Shown here: piece after piece, positions 32,900-36,843 of the stretch
Layout: each line of letters begins with the position of its first letter
Position numbering within the stretch: the first letter of the stretch is position 1
Origin: an uncultured Mucilaginibacter sp.
Lineage (GTDB): Bacteria > Bacteroidota > Bacteroidia > Sphingobacteriales > Sphingobacteriaceae
DNA length: 36,843 bases
Direction of reading: 5' to 3'
Assembly: GCA_903866915.1 (NCBI GenBank)
Contig: CAIPPO010000193.1
Span: 1-36,843 of the forward strand
The notes under the pieces: model-generated
Told to the model about the DNA's origin: nothing
Seen by the model: the letters and a program-made list of their open reading frames with translations, nothing else
Databases searched by the model: none
Program-made: the position numbers and the translations under genes

Positions 32900-35035
32900 T
32901 TAGGGTGCAAATATTTCATGGCCTTTATTTTCTTGATTAGATAGCAATAGGAGCGATTTATTACCTGTTGATAATACATATTTCCTATGAGCTTGTTTGT
33001 TTTGGTAGTGAAATTTTGCCAAACCAGCGTAAATCCAATTATTACATACTATTAGTTTCTGGTAGTCGAAATCCCTTTCGATTTTACCAAGCTCATTTAA
33101 TCTGCCCGCCGATAAAAGTAGGTAATCAACCGGAATTTTATTGCGAATGTTTGCCAGGAACAGCGTTTTGTTATAAATCATAAGTGTTTTATGATCGAAA
33201 TTAATAAGGTTCTTCTTTTTAATGATAAACGATTGAGAAATATCGGAGTCGGGCGCTATTAGCTTAAATTGCACTACCTGGCAGCTGTCCAGGTAGGGCT
33301 GCACCGCGTATTTGAACGATCTGTCAGAGTCACAAAGGTCGGTTAGGATGATTGCTTGATTGCCTGATCTGAATGCAATAGTTTGATGTTTCCTGATATA
33401 AAACAGGGTTATCTCTTTTGATCGGAGATTGCTATACTTATTTAGACTGACGCTGATGGAGAACAACAAAAACGCAGCCATTGAAAGTTTCAACGGCCAT
33501 TTTTCTTTACTAAAAAAGCCATAAAAAGCGGCGAACATAAACAGAAATAATAAGAATATGTCGATTGCTCTTAGCCAGATATTGTTGATACTGGCCAAAG
33601 GCGCATGCTCAATAAAATGCAAAACACAGTCCATGTCTATAACTGTTTTTTCTAAAACACAGCCGAGTATTTTGCCAATAATGGGCAGCCAACCAAAAAG
33701 AAAATAAGCTATGCCGCAATACATTATCAGGGCGGCCGGGATAATGACCAGCAAGTTGCTTATTAAAAAGTAAACCGGGAACTGGTGAAAATACCAGGCA
33801 GTTAACGGAAATGTAACGACCTGTGCCGTTAAACTTACCGAGCACAGAAGCCATAGTTTACTTAACCACTTGTTTTTGAATTTGAACCATTTATAAACGT
33901 ACGGCTGTAAAGTGATCAGGCTGCCTACCGCAAGGTATGATAGCTGAAAGCCGACATCGTTAAGGTATAACGGGTTATAGGTTAGCAGCAAAAAGGCTGA
34001 AAGTGCCAGGATATTAAGTGTGCTGATTGTTTTACTAAATGTCTTTCCCGCGACGATAAACGAGATCATTAAAGCTGCGCGACACACGGTAGGGGAAAAG
34101 CCGGTTAGCAGGGCATAGTATAAGATAAAGAATATGATCATACCTGCTTTCAGGAACCGTCCGTATGAAACCCTGTTCAAAAAACTAAATACGAATTCGA
34201 GAAGTATAAATATAATACCCACCTGTGCGCCGGAAACCGAAAGCACATGCACGGTGCCGGTTTTTGAGTAGGCCTGGTAGGTATCCTCATCCAGGCTGGC
34301 TTTATACCCCAGTAAGATAGTAGACGCAACCCCCATCGCTTCGGGACTGTGTATGTTTTCTTTTAGTTTTTCAACTAGTTTTTGCCTTAAGCTAAGCGAA
34401 TAGCTGATCAGCGGATTGCCTGCATTTTTTGCTATCCTCAGGTATTGTCTGGCATAAAGCATCTGGCGGTAATGGATATTTTGATTGGCCAGGTAATTTT
34501 TATAATTGAATTCTGCCGGATTGGCCGGCGGATCGACTAATGTACAGGCAGTCGGTATTAATAACCTGTCGCCGTAAAACAAAGTGCTGTCAGTTGTGGA
34601 TTTTAGAGTGAGCAACAGATTGCCACTGGCATTGCTTGCCCTATTACCTTTAATGGTTTGTTGAACGGTTGCGGTAAAGCGCAGCATACCATTACTTATT
34701 TTTGGCTCGCTGTTGATCCTGACAAGAAAATGATCTGAGTTTTTTTTGGAGAAATGATCGTTTAAATTCATCTCATTGGCATTGCAAGCCATTACCCAGC
34801 CACTGAAAAACAGGAACAGATGAATCAGTGCGCCACCGAGCCAGCGAGATTTGTATAGGCTAAGTTTTTTGTATAATAAATTCAGTAGAATTAGCGCCGA
34901 AGACAAGGCCCCTACGAAAATTGGGAGCAATAATGTTCCAAAAGCAGTATTAAACGAAATACCAAACCAAATGCCTGAAAGGAAAGGGATAAGGAATACA
35001 ACAAAAGGTATTTCGCTTTTTCGAGCGGGCATCAT
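32900..35035 (-). CDS. comEC: ComEC/Rec2-family DNA-uptake channel
   Basis: 711 aa. N-terminal membrane pair (10-30, 32-75), then a DUF4131-type OB-like domain (~85-215). Next comes the competence membrane domain (~230-500) with GVASTILLGYKASLDEDTY, HVLSVSGAQVGIIF and GFSPTVCRAALMISFIVAG, which is diagnostic of ComEC. ComEC moves single-stranded DNA through the inner membrane during natural transformation. The C-terminal ~170 residues, where a metallo-beta-lactamase domain sits in Bacillus ComEC, lack the HxHxDH zinc motif and look degenerate, as often in Bacteroidota. The start is ATG 35035 (MMPARKSEIPF). Confidence 0.88.
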   Translation of the reverse strand: MMPARKSEIPFVVFLIPFLSGIWFGISFNTAFGTLLLPIFVGALSSALILLNLLYKKLSLYKSRWLGGALIHLFLFFSGWVMACNANEMNLNDHFSKKNSDHFLVRINSEPKISNGMLRFTATVQQTIKGNRASNASGNLLLTLKSTTDSTLFYGDRLLIPTACTLVDPPANPAEFNYKNYLANQNIHYRQMLYARQYLRIAKNAGNPLISYSLSLRQKLVEKLKENIHSPEAMGVASTILLGYKASLDEDTYQAYSKTGTVHVLSVSGAQVGIIFILLEFVFSFLNRVSYGRFLKAGMIIFFILYYALLTGFSPTVCRAALMISFIVAGKTFSKTISTLNILALSAFLLLTYNPLYLNDVGFQLSYLAVGSLITLQPYVYKWFKFKNKWLSKLWLLCSVSLTAQVVTFPLTAWYFHQFPVYFLISNLLVIIPAALIMYCGIAYFLFGWLPIIGKILGCVLEKTVIDMDCVLHFIEHAPLASINNIWLRAIDIFLLFLFMFAAFYGFFSKEKWPLKLSMAAFLLFSISVSLNKYSNLRSKEITLFYIRKHQTIAFRSGNQAIILTDLCDSDRSFKYAVQPYLDSCQVVQFKLIAPDSDISQSFIIKKKNLINFDHKTLMIYNKTLFLANIRNKIPVDYLLLSAGRLNELGKIERDFDYQKLIVCNNWIYAGLAKFHYQNKQAHRKYVLSTGNKSLLLLSNQENKGHEIFAP

Positions 35036-35089
35036 ACCCGTTAAAGATATGATCTTAATAAGCCCAAGCTAAATTTTTAGGTTGAGCTG

Positions 35090-35097
35090 CAAAACTA
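35090..35097 (-). promoter_or_regulatory. Promoter -7 element before comEC (TAGTTTTG)
   Basis: Exact TAnnTTTG match on the minus strand, 55 bp before the ATG at 35035, giving a leader of about 45-50 nt. A TTG lies 15 bp upstream, shorter than the usual spacing. Confidence 0.35.
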
Positions 35098-35163
35098 TTG
35101 AGTGAATCGCATCAATAATGGTTTGAACGCACAAACAAATGAGCAATTCATTCACTAATGATA

Positions 35164-35499
35164 CTAAAGCTGTTCGCGAACTTCCAGCAGGAACCTTTTG
35201 ATGTTTTCGAGCGCATCAACTACACGTTGATTCTCTCTGACTTCGTTCATGTTCTTTTTCAGGTGGTCTTTGGCGCCATTTAAGGTGTATCCTTTTTCTT
35301 TGATCAAATGGAAAATGATACGCAAGTGTTCAATATCCTCGGGCGTAAAATAGCGGTTGCCTTTTTTGTTCTTTTTAGGTTGAAGAACGTCGAATTCTTT
35401 TTCATAAAACCTGATCAGCGATTGGTTCACGTCAAAAATCGCGGCCACTTCACCCATGGTATAATACATCTTGCTGATCTCGTGTTCTTTATACGGCAT
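35164..35499 (-). CDS. MerR-family transcriptional regulator
   Basis: 111 aa. The N-terminal winged helix-turn-helix covers residues 12-80: YYTMGEVAAIFDVNQSLIRF and YEKEFDVLQP, then KGNRYFTPEDIEHLRIIFHL. A coiled-coil dimerisation helix (85-111) follows. There is no C-terminal effector domain and no metal-binding Cys, so the inducer cannot be guessed; short MerR proteins of this kind are conserved in Bacteroidota. It diverges from alaS with a 167-bp shared region. A promoter -7 box ends 4 nt before the ATG, so the mRNA is probably leaderless. It may autoregulate the intergenic region. Confidence 0.88.
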   Translation of the reverse strand: MPYKEHEISKMYYTMGEVAAIFDVNQSLIRFYEKEFDVLQPKKNKKGNRYFTPEDIEHLRIIFHLIKEKGYTLNGAKDHLKKNMNEVRENQRVVDALENIKRFLLEVREQL

Positions 35500-35503
35500 A
35501 GCT

Positions 35504-35511
35504 CAAAAGTA
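35504..35511 (-). promoter_or_regulatory. Promoter -7 element for the MerR gene (TACTTTTG)
   Basis: Exact TAnnTTTG match on the minus strand; only AGCT separates it from the ATG at 35499, so transcription would start at or next to the start codon. Confidence 0.45.
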
Positions 35512-35652
35512 ATTATCGTTTAGGACTTTATACGACGAGCGTTTCCTAAAGTTTTGCAAATTACAAAATTGTTGAAAACTTAACCGGCCTCGTTTTGGTA
35601 TTTGCTTTTACGATTAGCTTAACAAAGGTTTTTATGCTTTCCTTCTTATAGT

Positions 35653-35660
35653 TACCTTTG
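35653..35660 (+). promoter_or_regulatory. Promoter -7 element for alaS (TACCTTTG)
   Basis: Exact TAnnTTTG match, followed by CACGCT and the ATG at 35667. Transcription would start at or just before the start codon. The same TTTGCACGC string follows the -7 box of the aspartate aminotransferase promoter. Confidence 0.5.
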
Positions 35661-35666
35661 CACGCT

Positions 35667-36843
35667 ATGATAACCGCTTCCGAAACACGTAAGGCATTTC
35701 TTGATTTTTTCGCATCCAAAGGGCATACCATCGTGCCATCTGCGCCAATTGTTGTAAAAAACGACCCAACCCTGATGTTTACCAATGCAGGGATGAACCA
35801 GTTTAAAGATATTTTCCTGGGCGAGGCAGCTGCCAAATACCCCCGGGTAGTAGATACACAGCGTTGTTTACGCGTTTCGGGTAAACATAACGACCTGGAA
35901 GAAGTAGGTATTGATACCTACCATCATACCATGTTCGAGATGCTCGGTAACTGGAGCTTTGGCGATTATTTTAAAAAAGAAGCCATAGCCTGGAGCTGGG
36001 AATTGCTGACTGGGGTTTATAAAATTGATAAGGACCGCCTTTATGTAACCATTTTTGAAGGCGACGAAAAAGAAGGATTGCCTAAGGACCAGGAAGCATA
36101 TGACTATTGGAAACAATTTGTGTCAGAAGATCATATTCTTTTAGGCAACAAAAAAGACAATTTCTGGGAGATGGGCGAGACCGGGCCCTGTGGTCCTTGC
36201 TCCGAGATCCATTATGACAACCGGACGGAAGCTGAAAGGTTACAGGTTAAAGGCGAAATTCTGGTTAATGCCGATCATGATCAGGTGATAGAGATATGGA
36301 ACAACGTGTTCATGCAGTTCAACCGCTTGAAAGATGGCTCATTGCAGCCGCTACCAGCTAAACACGTGGATACCGGTATGGGCTTTGAGCGTTTGGTGCG
36401 GGTGCTGCAGGGCAAAAGTTCGAATTATGATACGGATGTATTCCAGCCGCTGATTCAATTTATTTCCGAAAAGTCGGGTGTTACCTATGGTGCAAAAGTC
36501 CTATCGCCTGGAGAGGATTCAGTTGAGGCTAAGACAGACGTAGCGATGCGCGTATTGGCAGACCATATCCGTGCGGTAAGCTTTACAATTGCAGACGGAC
36601 AACTACCATCCAATAATAAAGCAGGATATGTAATACGCCGTATTTTACGTCGCGCTGTAAGGTACCAATACCAGTATTTAGGCTTTAAAGAACCTTTCTT
36701 GAATACCCTGGTGCCACTTTTGGCAGCGCAATTCAAAGGTGTATTTGACCAGTTGTGGGATCAGAGAGATTTTGTGCAGAAGGTGGTTCGAGAAGAGGAA
36801 ATATCGTTCTTGCGTACACTTGAGAAGGGGATAGGTCTTTTTG
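35667..36843 (+). CDS. alaS: Alanine-tRNA ligase, 5' part (runs off the window)
   Basis: 392 codons from ATG 35667 to the window edge, about 45% of a typical AlaRS. It charges tRNA-Ala with alanine in the cytoplasm. Class II core motifs: [86 protein letters not shown] and [28 protein letters not shown] begins the tRNA-recognition part. The editing and C-Ala domains lie outside. The start is fixed by the conserved [19 protein letters not shown]. It diverges from the MerR gene. Confidence 0.95.
   Translation, partial: MITASETRKAFLDFFASKGHTIVPSAPIVVKNDPTLMFTNAGMNQFKDIFLGEAAAKYPRVVDTQRCLRVSGKHNDLEEVGIDTYHHTMFEMLGNWSFGDYFKKEAIAWSWELLTGVYKIDKDRLYVTIFEGDEKEGLPKDQEAYDYWKQFVSEDHILLGNKKDNFWEMGETGPCGPCSEIHYDNRTEAERLQVKGEILVNADHDQVIEIWNNVFMQFNRLKDGSLQPLPAKHVDTGMGFERLVRVLQGKSSNYDTDVFQPLIQFISEKSGVTYGAKVLSPGEDSVEAKTDVAMRVLADHIRAVSFTIADGQLPSNNKAGYVIRRILRRAVRYQYQYLGFKEPFLNTLVPLLAAQFKGVFDQLWDQRDFVQKVVREEEISFLRTLEKGIGLF

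Noticed and set aside
35561..36736. Minus-strand open frames across the right end
   Set aside because: They are shadows of alaS, whose class II synthetase motifs are unmistakable on the plus strand.

Overview
The window looks like chromosome of a Bacteroidota member, most likely family Sphingobacteriaceae (Mucilaginibacter/Pedobacter-like). I infer this from protein content (araB-araD-araA order, DUF5686, DUF4833 and DUF3472/DUF5077-type proteins, secreted proteins cut after a terminal AQ), from several promoter -7 boxes of the Bacteroidota form TAnnTTTG, and from the general lack of purine-rich Shine-Dalgarno sites. No phage, transposon, CRISPR array, rRNA or tRNA was seen.

Layout. 1-1281 (minus): two tandem paralogous outer-membrane-type lipoproteins, the second cut by the window edge. 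1453-5340 (plus): L-arabinose catabolism, araB-araD-araA, followed by a HAD hydrolase pseudogene with two in-frame TAG codons and, facing it, a small decayed coding remnant. 6415-7154: a cold-shock protein and a YtxH-type membrane protein, each with a clear terminator. 7637-13169: a secreted putative glycoside hydrolase (plus) converging on a DUF5077/DUF3472 secreted protein and an N-acetylhexosamine-kinase-like phosphotransferase. 13379-15880: a secreted alkaline-phosphatase-superfamily enzyme, a secreted glycerophosphodiester phosphodiesterase and a convergent CAP-domain lipoprotein. 16008-16838: a TPR-like protein whose C-terminal membrane anchor lies in the -1 frame behind an A9 run.

17028-27051 (all minus) is the main system: a eukaryote-like inositol sphingolipid locus. 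In transcription order it holds serine palmitoyltransferase, a GNAT-type probable ceramide synthase, myo-inositol-3-phosphate synthase, a PgpA-type phosphatase, a DUF5686 outer-membrane protein, a CDP-alcohol phosphotransferase (phosphatidylinositol-phosphate synthase), DUF4833, a fatty acid/sphingolipid hydroxylase and an Aur1-like PAP2 inositol-phosphorylceramide synthase. Together they can take serine + acyl-CoA to ceramide, glucose-6-P to phosphatidylinositol, and join both to inositol-phosphorylceramide. Only the 3-ketosphinganine reductase is not in the window. DUF5686 and DUF4833 have no assigned step and are the best candidates for new biology.

27472-28665 (minus) is an aspartate aminotransferase. 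Divergent from it, 28809-32162 is a four-gene cluster joined by 4-nt ATGA overlaps: CDF metal transporter, Nudix hydrolase, bioA, and an unrecognised protein with a ferritin-like E...ExxH...E...ExxH pattern. A perfect bidirectional terminator separates it from a DUF4412-like secreted protein, ComEC and a MerR regulator (minus). The window ends in the 5' part of alaS (plus).
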